A stretch of DNA of 7,091 nucleotides from Candidatus Zixiibacteriota bacterium (GTDB lineage: Bacteria > Zixibacteria > MSB-5A5 > GN15 > FEB-12). Below the pieces are notes generated by a model. The model made no database searches and was not told the DNA's origin. It was given only the letters and a program-made list of their open reading frames with translations. Both the position numbers and the translations under genes were made by a program. Shown here piece by piece: positions 1 to 5,923 of this stretch. How positions within the stretch are numbered: position 1 is the stretch's first letter; the number at the start of each line of letters is the position of its first letter. The stretch lies in NCBI GenBank assembly GCA_003641345.1, contig QNAD01000104.1, forward strand, positions 1-7,091, in the 5' to 3' direction.

Positions 1-1
1 A

Positions 2-376
2 ACATTGCTTATCGGGGACCTTGCATTTTTACACGATATGAATTCTCTGCCGCTCCTTAAACAATTATCTCACCCGGCGACAATTGTGATTGTTAATAAT
101 AATGGAGGTGGTATTTTTTCATTTTTATCAATCAATAAACATAAGGATATTTTTGAAAAGTATTTTGGTACGCCACATAACTTGTCTTTTGGAAAAATAG
201 CGGGGATGCATGATATTGCTTATCATAAGCCGGAAAGTAAAAACGAATTTGAAAATTTATATGCCGATATTATCAATGGCAGTAATCATAATATCATCGA
301 GATTACAACTGATAGAGAAGAGAATTTAAAATTTCATTTGAGTATGCTTGATTTAATCAATTCAGAGATAAACTGA
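2..376 (+). CDS. menD: MenD, C-terminal part (SEPHCHC synthase), 5'-truncated by window edge
   Basis: 2-Succinyl-5-enolpyruvyl-6-hydroxy-3-cyclohexene-1-carboxylate synthase, the thiamine-diphosphate enzyme that commits isochorismate to menaquinone synthesis by adding the succinyl semialdehyde unit from 2-oxoglutarate. Only the last 124 residues are visible, out of roughly 550-580 usual for the family. The open frame runs in from the window edge, and the TTG at position 5 is an internal Leu, not a start. The ThDP/Mg-binding signature is complete: GDLAFLHDMNSL at visible residues 5-16 and the NNNGGG motif at 32-37, followed by the MenD-typical GTPHN (56-60). These motifs distinguish MenD from acetolactate synthase and other ThDP enzymes. 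The stop (374-376) lies 4 bp before menH. It is the first visible gene of the men operon. Cytoplasmic. Confidence 0.95.
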   Translation, partial: TLLIGDLAFLHDMNSLPLLKQLSHPATIVIVNNNGGGIFSFLSINKHKDIFEKYFGTPHNLSFGKIAGMHDIAYHKPESKNEFENLYADIINGSNHNIIEITTDREENLKFHLSMLDLINSEIN

Positions 377-380
377 AATT

Positions 381-896
381 ATGGAAAATATTAATTTATT
401 AAATTTTCATATTGAAGGCGATATTTCAAAACAGAAAATTCTTTTTCTGCATGGTTTTATGGGGTCACGACTTGACTGGAATGAAGTTATTGAAAATTTT
501 CTGCCGGATTATTGCTGTCTCACATTGGATTTACCCGGACACGGGCAAAGTAAAATTTACGATGACGAACAATACCGCATAGAAAAAACAGCTACGATAG
601 TAATTGATACTTTGCAGAAAAACAAAATTAGTAAATGTCATCTTATTGGCTATTCGATGGGTGGCAGGTTGGCATATTTTCTTTTAGTTCATTACCCTGA
701 ATATTTTGAAAAAGCTATTATTGAATCAGCTACTCCGGGGATAATATCAACAACTGAGCGACGAGAACGAATTCTTAATGATTATGAATTAGCCGCTAAG
801 CTTGATGAAATGAATCAAACAAGATTTAATGATTTCCTGTCGGAATGGTACAACCTTGATTTATTTAAATCATTAAAAAATGACAGTGAGATTTGA
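381..896 (+). CDS. menH: MenH N-terminal part (SHCHC synthase, alpha/beta hydrolase), ends at frameshift
   Basis: MenH is an alpha/beta-hydrolase-fold lyase that eliminates pyruvate from SEPHCHC, giving SHCHC. This frame encodes the first 171 residues: the oxyanion-region HGFMGS (24-29), the LDLPGHGQS segment (49-57) and the nucleophile elbow GYSMGG with Ser92. It then reads through the cap region (NDFLSEWYNLDLFKSLK) and stops abruptly at TGA 894-896. The rest of the family sequence, including the catalytic Asp and His, continues in the +1 frame from about 880 (next entry). As read, this product lacks two of the three triad residues and should be inactive. ATG 381 sits 4 bp after menD, with only a weak GAGA at 365-368 as ribosome site, so coupling to menD is likely. 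Family identity is clear; whether the gene is functional is not. Confidence 0.85.
   Translation: MENINLLNFHIEGDISKQKILFLHGFMGSRLDWNEVIENFLPDYCCLTLDLPGHGQSKIYDDEQYRIEKTATIVIDTLQKNKISKCHLIGYSMGGRLAYFLLVHYPEYFEKAIIESATPGIISTTERRERILNDYELAAKLDEMNQTRFNDFLSEWYNLDLFKSLKNDSEI
875..880 (+). other. Frameshift site in menH (A6 homopolymer)
   Basis: The two halves of menH are offset by +1 nucleotide, and the changeover must lie between about 875 and 894. The only homopolymer there is six A residues at 875-880. Deleting one A joins SLK in frame to [12 protein letters not shown], which keeps the roughly four-residue spacing between SLK and the following Phe that I recall from MenH homologues. This makes a single extra A the most economical explanation, but the exact base cannot be fixed from sequence alone. 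Confidence 0.7.
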
Positions 897-1182
897 TAAT
901 TTAATAGAAAAACGTAAAATAAATAACCGAAAAAAACTTGCACACAGTTTACGTATGATGGGAACTGGTGCACAAATTTCTTTATGGGATCAAATAATCC
1001 AAATAAAAAATGAAGTCCTTTTGATAGCCGGTGAAAATGATGATAAATTTAAAAAGATAAATAATGATGCGTCAAAGCTTAATAAGCTAATCGTCAACCA
1101 TGTTATTAACTCAGCCGGACATAATGCCCACTATGAACAGATGGAAATCTTTGTTAAAATCGTAAAGAATTATTTTAAATAA
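880..1182 (+). CDS. menH: MenH C-terminal part, out of frame with the N-terminal part
   Basis: This frame carries the remainder of MenH. It shows the cap region with the family signature [12 protein letters not shown] (25-36 from the ATG at 880), then the catalytic Asp in GENDDKF (Asp54) and the catalytic His in SAGHNAHYE (His81), corresponding to Asp210 and His232 of E. coli MenH. No Shine-Dalgarno sequence precedes the ATG at 880, so independent initiation looks weak, although the ATG lies just upstream of the first frame's stop and coupled re-initiation cannot be excluded. Removing one A from the A6 run at 875-880 fuses both parts into one 266-residue protein, the usual MenH length. The best reading is one interrupted menH gene: a sequencing or assembly indel, a true mutation, or slippage. 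It ends 11 bp before menB. Confidence 0.82.
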   Translation: MTVRFDNLIEKRKINNRKKLAHSLRMMGTGAQISLWDQIIQIKNEVLLIAGENDDKFKKINNDASKLNKLIVNHVINSAGHNAHYEQMEIFVKIVKNYFK

Positions 1183-1188
1183 AAGGAA
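1183..1188 (+). promoter_or_regulatory. Shine-Dalgarno sequence of menB
   Basis: AAGGAA lies directly after the menH stop and 5 nt before the menB ATG. It supports the ATG at 1194 as the start and gives menB its own ribosome site, so menB can be translated whatever the state of the broken menH. Confidence 0.65.
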
Positions 1189-1193
1189 TTATA

Positions 1194-2015
1194 ATGGAAT
1201 CTGTAAATTGGATTGAATCTAAAAATTATACCGATATAAAATATCATAAATTTCAAGGCATCGCAAAAATTACAATCAACCGACCTGATAAAAGAAACGC
1301 TTTTCGTCCTCTAACTGTTATGGAAATGTCAGATGCATTAGCGGATGCGCGTGAAAATTCCGATATTGGCGTAATTATTTTGACCGGTGAAGGTGAAAAA
1401 GCTTTCTGTTCCGGCGGCGACCAAAAAATTAGAGGTGATAGCGGTTACAAGGATGACAAAGGGGTGCATCGTTTGAATGTTCTTGATTTTCAAAGACAAA
1501 TGAGAACTTGTCCGAAACCGATAATTGCTATGGTTGCCGGATATGCTATCGGAGGCGGACATGTTTTGCACTTAATGGCTGATTTGACCATTGCGGCAGA
1601 CAATGCAGTTTTTGGACAAACCGGTCCGAAAGTCGGATCATTTGATGGCGGTTACGGTGCAAGTTATATGGCAAGAATTATCGGGCAAAAAAAGGCGCGT
1701 GAAATCTGGTTTTTATGCCGGCAATACAACGCCAAGCAAGCCCTTGAAATGGGTCTGGTTAATCATGTTGTTCCGTATGAAAAATTGGAAAAAGAAACAA
1801 TTCAATGGTGCAAAGAAATTTTGGCTAATTCTCCTATTGCTCTCAGATGTCTTAAGGCGGCTCTAAATGCAGATTGTGATGGGCAAGCAGGACTTCAGGA
1901 ACTTGCAGGTAATGCTACGATGCTGTTTTATATGACTGAAGAAGGTCAGGAAGGCCGCAATTCTTTTGTGGAAAAAAGAAAACCGGATTTTTCAAAATTT
2001 CCGCGTAATCCATAG
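1194..2015 (+). CDS. menB: MenB, 1,4-dihydroxy-2-naphthoyl-CoA synthase
   Basis: A crotonase-fold enzyme that performs the intramolecular Claisen condensation of o-succinylbenzoyl-CoA to DHNA-CoA. The protein is 273 residues, close to the family's 270-300. Visible are the oxyanion-hole segments CSGGDQ (72-77) and GYAIGGG (116-122), and the active-site block [13 protein letters not shown] (141-153), whose Ser149 and Asp151 correspond to E. coli Ser161 and Asp163. Tyr85 and Tyr246 match E. coli Tyr97 and Tyr258. Gln142, Gly144 and Trp172 match the bicarbonate-binding residues Gln154, Gly156 and Trp184, so this is a type I, bicarbonate-dependent MenB. The C-terminal half, including [20 protein letters not shown], is nearly identical to the E. 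coli protein as I remember it, which fits the strong conservation of this enzyme. The ATG is supported by AAGGAA 5 nt upstream. Cytoplasmic. Confidence 0.97.
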   Translation: MESVNWIESKNYTDIKYHKFQGIAKITINRPDKRNAFRPLTVMEMSDALADARENSDIGVIILTGEGEKAFCSGGDQKIRGDSGYKDDKGVHRLNVLDFQRQMRTCPKPIIAMVAGYAIGGGHVLHLMADLTIAADNAVFGQTGPKVGSFDGGYGASYMARIIGQKKAREIWFLCRQYNAKQALEMGLVNHVVPYEKLEKETIQWCKEILANSPIALRCLKAALNADCDGQAGLQELAGNATMLFYMTEEGQEGRNSFVEKRKPDFSKFPRNP

Positions 2016-2048
2016 TTACTGTTTGAACAATCAGAAAGATGCTTTGTG

Positions 2049-2933
2049 ATGAATTATTCCAAATTTCAAATCTGGTCAATGGCATCGCGCCCTAAAACTT
2101 TATGGGCGGCTTTATCTCCGGTTATTATTGGAACCGCTATGGCTTATGGGGCTGATGGTTTTCATCTTTACTCGGCTATCGTCGCTTTGTTTGGTGCCTT
2201 GATGATTCAAATTGGTACAAATTTTGCCAATGATTATTTTGATTTTAAAAAAGGGATTGATCAAAAAGGAAGATTAGGTCCTACCAGAGTTACTCAAACC
2301 GGACTTGTCTCACCATCGACAATGAAAAAAGCAATAGTGATTGCTTTTTGTATGGCTTCTCTTGCGGGAATTTATTTAGTCTGGCGGGGAGGTTTGCCAA
2401 TAGTTGTTATTGGTCTTTTATCGATTCTATTTGGAGTTCTTTATACCGGAGGTCCTTACCCACTTGGGTATAATGGGCTTGGTGATATTTTTGTATTGAT
2501 ATTTTTTGGTCCGATTGCAGTTGGAGGAACTTATTATGTGCAGGTTTTAGATATTTCATCCGAATCTATCATTGCAGGTTTTGCACCTGGTCTGTTTTCG
2601 GTAGCCATTCTAACAGTAAATAACCTTCGTGATATAAAAAGTGATACAATCGCCGGTAAGAAAACATTGCAGGTTCGTTTTGGAGAAGAATTTTCAAGAT
2701 TTGAATATCTGTTTTGTATTCTTCTGTCAGCATCTGTGCCGGTTTTTTTATATTATTGGGAAGGAACACACCCTTTTTCAACTATCTCAATTTTGATAAT
2801 TCCTTTAGCGTTGCCATCAATAAGAAGAGTTTTTATACTTTCAAGTTCACCTGAGTTTAACGATGTTCTTTCAGTTACAGGTAAACTTTTATTGCTTTAC
2901 AGTATTTTATTTTCAATCGGTTGGATGTTATGA
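2049..2933 (+). CDS. menA: MenA, 1,4-dihydroxy-2-naphthoate polyprenyltransferase
   Basis: An integral-membrane prenyltransferase of the UbiA superfamily that attaches a polyprenyl chain to DHNA with loss of CO2, giving demethylmenaquinone. The two Mg-diphosphate-binding motifs are present: NDYFDFKKGID (Asp62, Asp65, Asp71) and NNLRDIKSD (Asp195, Asp199). The latter is followed by the MenA-typical GKKTLQVRFG. The N-terminal ASRPKTLWAALSPVIIG is also characteristic of MenA rather than UbiA. Several hydrophobic segments (about 8-9 membrane helices) span the 294 residues, a normal length. I chose ATG 2049; a GTG immediately before it (2046) would add one residue. The ribosome site is weak (AGAAAG). 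It begins 33 bp after menB, and its stop overlaps the menC start, so it belongs to the operon. Confidence 0.95.
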   Translation: MNYSKFQIWSMASRPKTLWAALSPVIIGTAMAYGADGFHLYSAIVALFGALMIQIGTNFANDYFDFKKGIDQKGRLGPTRVTQTGLVSPSTMKKAIVIAFCMASLAGIYLVWRGGLPIVVIGLLSILFGVLYTGGPYPLGYNGLGDIFVLIFFGPIAVGGTYYVQVLDISSESIIAGFAPGLFSVAILTVNNLRDIKSDTIAGKKTLQVRFGEEFSRFEYLFCILLSASVPVFLYYWEGTHPFSTISILIIPLALPSIRRVFILSSSPEFNDVLSVTGKLLLLYSILFSIGWML

Positions 2934-4009
2934 TTATTGAAAGTTTTAAAATTTTTCATTACCGCCTATCTTTGAAAAAGAAAATCAGTTTGAAAAGCAT
3001 AGATATCTCAGAACGCGAGGGGTATCTAATAAAAATTTCTGATACAAATAATAATTCAGGATGGGGAGAAGTTGCACCTCTGATAAATTTTAGTAATGAA
3101 ATTGTTGATGAATGCTTGGAACAATTAAAACAAATAGCAAGCAATCTATCTACTCAACCGGTGCCAAGTGATTTAGTCAAAAATTTAACAAATTATGCAC
3201 CTTCAGTGAAATTTGGAGTTGAATCCGCTTTGTTGAATCTGATGGCATCATCAAAGAAACTATCACTTGCGAAACTTTCTAATCCATTTTGTAATGAAAT
3301 TATTGAAATAAACGGGCTTCTTACTGGTTCATATGGTGAAATAATTGAAAAAACAGAATTTCTTAATTTGGAAGGCTATAATTGTTTTAAATTAAAAGTT
3401 GGTCAAAAAGATTTTGCAAAAGAATTAGAGCTTGTAGGTCAAATTAGAAATATTATTGGGAATGAAAAATATCTTAGGGTTGATGCAAACCGGAGTTTTG
3501 ATTTAAAATCGGGCATGGAATTTCTTGAGAAGATTGATAATTATAATATTGAATATATCGAAGAACCTTTTAGTTCTGTTGAATTTTTAAAAAAATATCT
3601 ATCTTTGGATAGAACTGTTCCTGTTGCGTTGGATGAAACTCTCAGGGAACTATCATTTGAAAATATAAAACAATTTCCCGAGTTGAAAAAGATTGCGGCT
3701 TTTATTCTTAAACCGACTTTGACAGGTTATACTCAAACGATGACTTATGTCAAATTAGCTTTTGAGAATAATATAAAACCAATAATTTCATCGTCTTATG
3801 AGAGTTCAATCGGAATTTATATTTTAGCTTCGATGGCATCCATAATTGATAATTCAATTCCGGTAGGTTTGGACACCCTTGATAAATTTGAGACGGATAC
3901 CGTGTTCACTCCTTTACAAATCAAAAATGGGAAATTTAACATTGAAAATTATAATAAAATATTTGATGATATAAATTTTGAATTATTAGAGGAGATCAGG
4001 CTTGGCTGA
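2930..4009 (+). CDS. menC: MenC, o-succinylbenzoate synthase
   Basis: An enolase-superfamily, Mg-dependent enzyme that dehydrates SHCHC to o-succinylbenzoate. With the ATG at 2930 it has 359 residues. The catalytic set is complete: KLK at 154-156 (Lys156 as catalytic base), metal ligands Asp185 (RVDAN), Glu211 (IEEPF) and Asp235 (ALDET), and second-side Lys261 (ILKPTLTGY), then the SSSYESSIG substrate loop near 287-295. The N-terminal capping domain holds GWGEVAPL (44-51). I prefer ATG 2930 to an in-frame TTG at 2921 because ATG overlaps the menA stop in a classic ATGA arrangement, implying coupled translation. The 3' end overlaps the menE start by 8 bp. Some enolase relatives racemise N-acyl amino acids or dipeptides, but the men context settles the role. 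Confidence 0.95.
   Translation: MIIESFKIFHYRLSLKKKISLKSIDISEREGYLIKISDTNNNSGWGEVAPLINFSNEIVDECLEQLKQIASNLSTQPVPSDLVKNLTNYAPSVKFGVESALLNLMASSKKLSLAKLSNPFCNEIIEINGLLTGSYGEIIEKTEFLNLEGYNCFKLKVGQKDFAKELELVGQIRNIIGNEKYLRVDANRSFDLKSGMEFLEKIDNYNIEYIEEPFSSVEFLKKYLSLDRTVPVALDETLRELSFENIKQFPELKKIAAFILKPTLTGYTQTMTYVKLAFENNIKPIISSSYESSIGIYILASMASIIDNSIPVGLDTLDKFETDTVFTPLQIKNGKFNIENYNKIFDDINFELLEEIRLG
3989..3994 (+). promoter_or_regulatory. Shine-Dalgarno sequence deciding the menE TTG start
   Basis: GAGGAG inside the 3' end of menC, with 7 nt to the TTG at 4002. It is the best ribosome site in the operon. Because no in-frame ATG occurs until residue 75 of MenE, inside the conserved N-terminal domain, it fixes the rare TTG as the start. 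Confidence 0.7.
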
Positions 4010-5408
4010 GATTAAATCTCCTCTTGCAAATGCCTTAATAGAATTTGGTAACAATCCTGCTATTATAACAGAAAATTATCAGCTATCTTATTCTCAATTA
4101 TCGAATTCAGTTATTCATGCGATTGAAAAATTAAAAAAACTAAATATTTCTGCCGGAAAACCGGTTGCTATTATATCTGAAAATTCAGTAGAGCAGATAA
4201 TTCTTTTGTTGGCATTATGGCATATGAAAATTATTACCGCTTTAATATCTGTCAGGAACCCAATTGAAGTAATGAGAAATCAGATACAGGAAATTGATGG
4301 CGCAATTATTTTTTCAGATAAAAATATTCCAATAGATAATTCAAAACTTATTTCTGGTATTGTTGATATCTCAAATAAAGTAAATACAAATTCATTATTA
4401 AATGAATTAGATTCAAACCAAGATGCAACTTTGACTTTTACATCAGGTTCATCATCGAAACCAAAAGCAGTACTGCATACTTTTGGCAATCATTATTATT
4501 CTGCTTTAGGTTCCAACGAAAATTTGCCTTTATATCAAAACGACAGATGGTTGTTGTCGTTGCCGATTTATCATGTAGGTGGTTTGGGTATAATATTCCG
4601 ATGTTTTCAAGTGGGAGCGTCAATTGTAATTCCGCCTTATGATTATAATTTATCTGAATTTATTATCGGGAATAATATAACGCACTTATCATTAGTATCA
4701 ACACAGTTGCATAGGCTTTTAAGAGGCATAAAAAATAAAAATCTATTATCATTAAAAGCAATTCTGCTGGGTGGGAGCAAGATACCTTTGTCACTTGTAA
4801 AAGAAGCACTTGATTTAGGTTTGCCAATTTATAAGAGCTATGGTATGACCGAGATGGCATCACAGATTTGCACAACGGAAAAATTAAATTCCCCTGTCAA
4901 ACACTCCGGAAAAGTTCTATCTTATCGGGCTATCAAACTTAACCAAAACAACGAAATATTGGTAAAAGGAGAAACGCTTTTTAAGGGATATTACATAAAC
5001 GGAAAGTTAAAAAGACCTTTGGATTCAGAAGGATGGTTTTCAACTGGGGATATCGGGCAATTTGATAATGATGATAATTTGGTTGTAACTGGCAGAATAG
5101 ATAATCAATTTATTTCCGGTGGTGAAAACATATCACCTGAAGAAATAGAAAATATAATTATAGAGTTATATAATTTTGAGAAAGTTATTGTTGTTCCTGT
5201 TGCAGATAAAGAATTTGGAGTGCGACCGGTTATTTTTATTTCCGGTGAATTTGATAAGAATGAAATTGTTGAAAAGTTGAATAAAAAATTGCCTTCTTAT
5301 AAAATTCCAAAATATTTTTTCAGCTGGCCTGAAGATTTAACAGAAATTTCTATAAAACCAAGCCGAAAAATTCTTATCCAAATAGCAGAAAAATTAATAG
5401 ATGACTAA
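4002..5408 (+). CDS. menE: MenE, o-succinylbenzoate-CoA ligase
   Basis: An ANL-superfamily adenylating enzyme that joins o-succinylbenzoate to CoA through an acyl-AMP intermediate. It has 468 residues, normal for MenE and shorter than general acyl-CoA synthetases. Motifs in order: the phosphate-binding loop FTSGSSSKPKAV (146-157), LPIYHVGGLG (188-197), LLGGSKIP (255-262), KSYGMTEMASQ (278-288), the ATP-ribose Asp in WFSTGDIG (345-352), and the hinge GRIDNQFISGGENISPEEIE (364-383). The A10-type lysine is probably Lys452 in SIKPSRK, aligning with IKISR of E. coli MenE. The phosphate loop reads SSS where most family members have a T/S-T-G pattern. It begins at TTG with a strong ribosome site, overlaps menC by 8 bp and converges on the thioesterase gene with a 4-bp overlap. 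Cytoplasmic. Confidence 0.95.
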   Translation: MAEIKSPLANALIEFGNNPAIITENYQLSYSQLSNSVIHAIEKLKKLNISAGKPVAIISENSVEQIILLLALWHMKIITALISVRNPIEVMRNQIQEIDGAIIFSDKNIPIDNSKLISGIVDISNKVNTNSLLNELDSNQDATLTFTSGSSSKPKAVLHTFGNHYYSALGSNENLPLYQNDRWLLSLPIYHVGGLGIIFRCFQVGASIVIPPYDYNLSEFIIGNNITHLSLVSTQLHRLLRGIKNKNLLSLKAILLGGSKIPLSLVKEALDLGLPIYKSYGMTEMASQICTTEKLNSPVKHSGKVLSYRAIKLNQNNEILVKGETLFKGYYINGKLKRPLDSEGWFSTGDIGQFDNDDNLVVTGRIDNQFISGGENISPEEIENIIIELYNFEKVIVVPVADKEFGVRPVIFISGEFDKNEIVEKLNKKLPSYKIPKYFFSWPEDLTEISIKPSRKILIQIAEKLIDD

Positions 5409-5809
5409 TTAATATGCTTTTCAAGCTGAATTCTTAATTCAGCAGGTAAGCTTATTTTTTTACCATTGGATTTATCAATTGCAACATGAACCGTTTGGAG
5501 GTTTGCGATTCTTTCTTCTTTTTCGTTAGTAATGACATAGTTAAGTACAAACGAAGAATTTTTTATTTTATCCACAGTCATATTGATATTAATTGATTGA
5601 CCCGTTCTAATCGGTTGTCTGTAATCAGCTTCGGAGTGAACAATCAATATCAGGTAATCAGACTTATCAATAATATCGCCGAGATTAAATCCAAAAGAAT
5701 CTAAAAAATCTTCGTAAGCATCATGAATTAACTTAAAATAGTTACCAAAAAACATAACTCCGGCGGCATCGGTATAATGAAGTTTGACTTTTGTCGAAAC
5801 AGAATGCAT
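5405..5809 (-). CDS. Hotdog-fold (4HBT) acyl-CoA thioesterase, probable DHNA-CoA hydrolase
   Basis: A 134-residue single-domain protein of the 4-hydroxybenzoyl-CoA thioesterase/YbgC type. The N-terminus shows the family signature HYTDAAGVMFFGNYF (11-25), with Asp14 in the catalytic Asp position, then His29 and Glu33 (HDAYEDFL) on the following helix. The TDAAGV form resembles the cyanobacterial and plant DHNA-CoA thioesterases (Slr0204/DHNAT type). Its position beside a men cluster with no other hydrolase supports release of DHNA from DHNA-CoA, the step between MenB and MenA. It is on the opposite strand, overlaps menE by 4 bp at the 3' ends, and therefore has its own promoter in 5810-5923. 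GAGGGA lies just upstream of the ATG. Alternatives are a general YbgC/FadM-like acyl-CoA thioesterase. The fold is sure; the substrate is inferred. Confidence 0.88.
   Translation of the reverse strand: MHSVSTKVKLHYTDAAGVMFFGNYFKLIHDAYEDFLDSFGFNLGDIIDKSDYLILIVHSEADYRQPIRTGQSININMTVDKIKNSSFVLNYVITNEKEERIANLQTVHVAIDKSNGKKISLPAELRIQLEKHIN
5425..5443. terminator. Perfect 8-bp inverted repeat, possible menE terminator
   Basis: GCTGAATT and AATTCAGC pair perfectly around a CTT loop, 17 bp after the menE stop. A run of seven T follows at 5455-5461, but 11 nt after the stem, so it is not a canonical intrinsic terminator for menE. On the minus strand no T-run follows, and the repeat lies within the C-terminal codons of the thioesterase gene. 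The stem is AT-rich and weak. It could end the men transcript, limit read-through between the convergent genes, or be chance. Confidence 0.3.
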
Positions 5810-5812
5810 ATT

Positions 5813-5818
5813 TCCCTC
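5813..5818 (-). promoter_or_regulatory. Shine-Dalgarno sequence of the thioesterase gene
   Basis: On the minus strand GAGGGA precedes the ATG (5809) by 3 nt; counting the GAGGG core the spacing is 4 nt, slightly short but usable. It supports the chosen start. Confidence 0.55.
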
Positions 5819-5913
5819 GTATATAATTAAACATATTTGGTTTTATTCTGTCTGAAACTATGTATATTTGTTGGAACATAAAAGAAAAAAGTTAACCTAT
5901 AAACAAATTGAAT

Positions 5914-5918
5914 GGGAG
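5914..5918 (+). promoter_or_regulatory. Shine-Dalgarno sequence of pepF
   Basis: GGGAG lies 5 nt before the ATG at 5924 and supports that start, which also places a complete signal peptide at the N-terminus. Confidence 0.6.
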
Positions 5919-5923
5919 TTAAA

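Larger units (their letters stand above)
5810..5923. promoter_or_regulatory. Divergent promoter region between thioesterase and pepF
   Basis: This 114-bp AT-rich spacer must hold promoters for two divergent genes. For pepF, TATATTTG at 5863-5870 matches the Bacteroidota -7 element TAnnTTTG exactly, with TTTG at 5836-5839 as a possible -33 element; the 23-bp spacing is a little longer than the usual 19-21. It would give a 5' leader of about 45 nt. For the thioesterase, the minus strand has TATGTTTA (5835-5828), one mismatch from the same element. In sequence this AT-rich such octamers arise easily by chance. I see no convincing operator or riboswitch. Confidence 0.35.

Noticed and set aside
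5..376. A separate short gene starting at TTG 5
   Set aside because: The frame is open to the window edge and the sequence begins in the middle of the MenD ThDP-binding domain, so it is a truncated gene, not a small one.
1338..1571. Minus-strand open frame inside menB
   Set aside because: It is wholly antisense to a highly conserved menB, has no ribosome site or recognisable domain, and looks like a shadow.
1591..1866. Plus-strand open frame of 91 codons in another frame of menB
   Set aside because: It overlaps the strongly conserved C-terminal half of MenB, and its translation has no domain character.
2569..3144. Minus-strand open frames opposite menA and menC (2569-2781, 2959-3144)
   Set aside because: They are antisense shadows of well-supported genes with low-complexity translations and no start context.
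4280..4875. Three minus-strand open frames opposite menE
   Set aside because: They overlap each other or the conserved MenE motifs and resemble no protein family.
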